From Collinsella sp. (GTDB lineage Bacteria; Actinomycetota; Coriobacteriia; Coriobacteriales; Coriobacteriaceae), in NCBI GenBank assembly GCA_014871605.1, contig WGSQ01000099.1, forward strand, positions 1 through 6,484: DNA of 6,484 nt, read 5' to 3'. The position numbers were made by a program, and so were the translations under genes. Below the pieces are notes generated by a model. It worked only from the letters and a program-made list of their open reading frames with translations, did not search any database and had not been told where the DNA came from. Below, piece after piece: positions 6,245-6,484 of the stretch (position 1 is its first letter; each line of letters starts with the position of its first letter).

Positions 6245-6280
6245 ACGGGGGCATTCCGCATAAAAGCGAAACACCCCCGT
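6245..6280 (-). terminator. Terminator hairpin downstream of hisS
   Basis: On the minus strand ACGGGGGTGTTTCGC pairs fully, with three G-U pairs, with GCGGAATGCCCCCGT across a six-base TTTTAT loop; the next bases are TTACG. The plus strand would have mismatches in the inner stem, so the minus direction is favoured. It lies 57 bp past the hisS stop and before the ppc promoter, as expected for the end of the hisS transcript. The U-run is short, so some read-through is plausible. Confidence 0.65.
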
Positions 6281-6337
6281 AACAATCGCTCTCCATGAGC
6301 AGGGCACGTTAGCAGGCCCGAAGCTCAAAAAGATGCG

Positions 6338-6484
6338 CTACAGGCGCTCGCGAACCGCCTCGACGACGTTGTCCAGATCGGCGAGCACCTCGTCATGGCT
6401 CTGCATGTCGCGCACTTTGACCTTGCCGGCGGCAAGCTCGTCGCCACCCAGGACCAAGATGAGCTTGGCGCCTACCTTATCGGC
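6338..6484 (-). CDS. hisS: Histidyl-tRNA synthetase, C-terminal end (partial)
   Basis: The last 48 codons and TAG stop of a gene that continues past the right edge. The residues include GAKLILVLGGDELAAGKVKVRD, of which LVLGGDELAAGKVKVRDM matches the anticodon-binding domain ending of class II histidyl-tRNA synthetases (usual form LGEDELAxGxVxVKDL). The enzyme charges tRNA-His with histidine in the cytoplasm. Only the tail is visible, so another HGTP-anticodon-domain protein such as HisZ or a different class II synthetase cannot be excluded, but the GDELAAG pattern favours hisS. Terminator at 6245-6280 follows. Confidence 0.82.
   Translation of the reverse strand, partial: ADKVGAKLILVLGGDELAAGKVKVRDMQSHDEVLADLDNVVEAVRERL

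Noticed and set aside
6101..6328. 75-codon open frame on the minus strand between hisS and ppc
   Set aside because: It overlaps the hisS terminator, the boxes and the ppc promoter. It has no recognisable domain, and its repeated CRKYF residues merely reflect the repeated AT-rich boxes.

Overview
The window reads as chromosomal DNA from a high-GC Gram-positive bacterium. The actinobacterial-looking phosphoenolpyruvate carboxylase, the GC-rich codon use and the Lactobacillus-like lactate racemase together suggest a gut Coriobacteriia member such as Collinsella. That assignment is inference from protein character and composition, not a database match. All recognisable genes lie on the minus strand, so transcription runs right to left: hisS (3' end only), then ppc, then larA, then larD.

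Right edge to middle: the last 48 codons of histidyl-tRNA synthetase (6338-6484) are followed by a strong hairpin (6245-6280). Next comes an AT-rich spacer with three related GAGAAATAC/GTATTT boxes and a perfect TATAAT -10 box (6125-6130), which should drive ppc. The ppc gene (2673-6080) encodes phosphoenolpyruvate carboxylase. Its reading frame is about 200 codons too long because a 594-bp (198-codon) segment is present twice in tandem (3571-4164 and 4165-4758). The copies are 592/594 identical and the junction carries a 10-bp microhomology. The frame stays open, but the protein has two copies of part of the catalytic barrel, and the first copy ends in a scrambled Arg/Gly catalytic loop.

Middle to left: the 576-bp gap between ppc and larA holds a long GC-rich hairpin (2566-2610), two degenerate direct repeats of about 112 bp that each carry a GCGCGC-type palindrome (2350-2461 and 2462-2577), a classic intrinsic terminator (2219-2252) and the larA leader. 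The larA gene (819-2096, TTG start) encodes nickel-pincer lactate racemase with every catalytic residue in place. 49 bp downstream, larD (38-769) encodes an aquaglyceroporin-family channel, probably a lactic acid or glycerol facilitator. Its second NPA box reads NQA.

The larA-larD pair makes biological sense as import/export and racemisation of D/L-lactate. The cofactor genes larB, larC and larE are not in the window and could lie just past the left edge. No wholly new system is evident. The most notable feature is the internal tandem duplication of ppc, which is either a real and potentially reversible gene-altering event or an assembly artefact.
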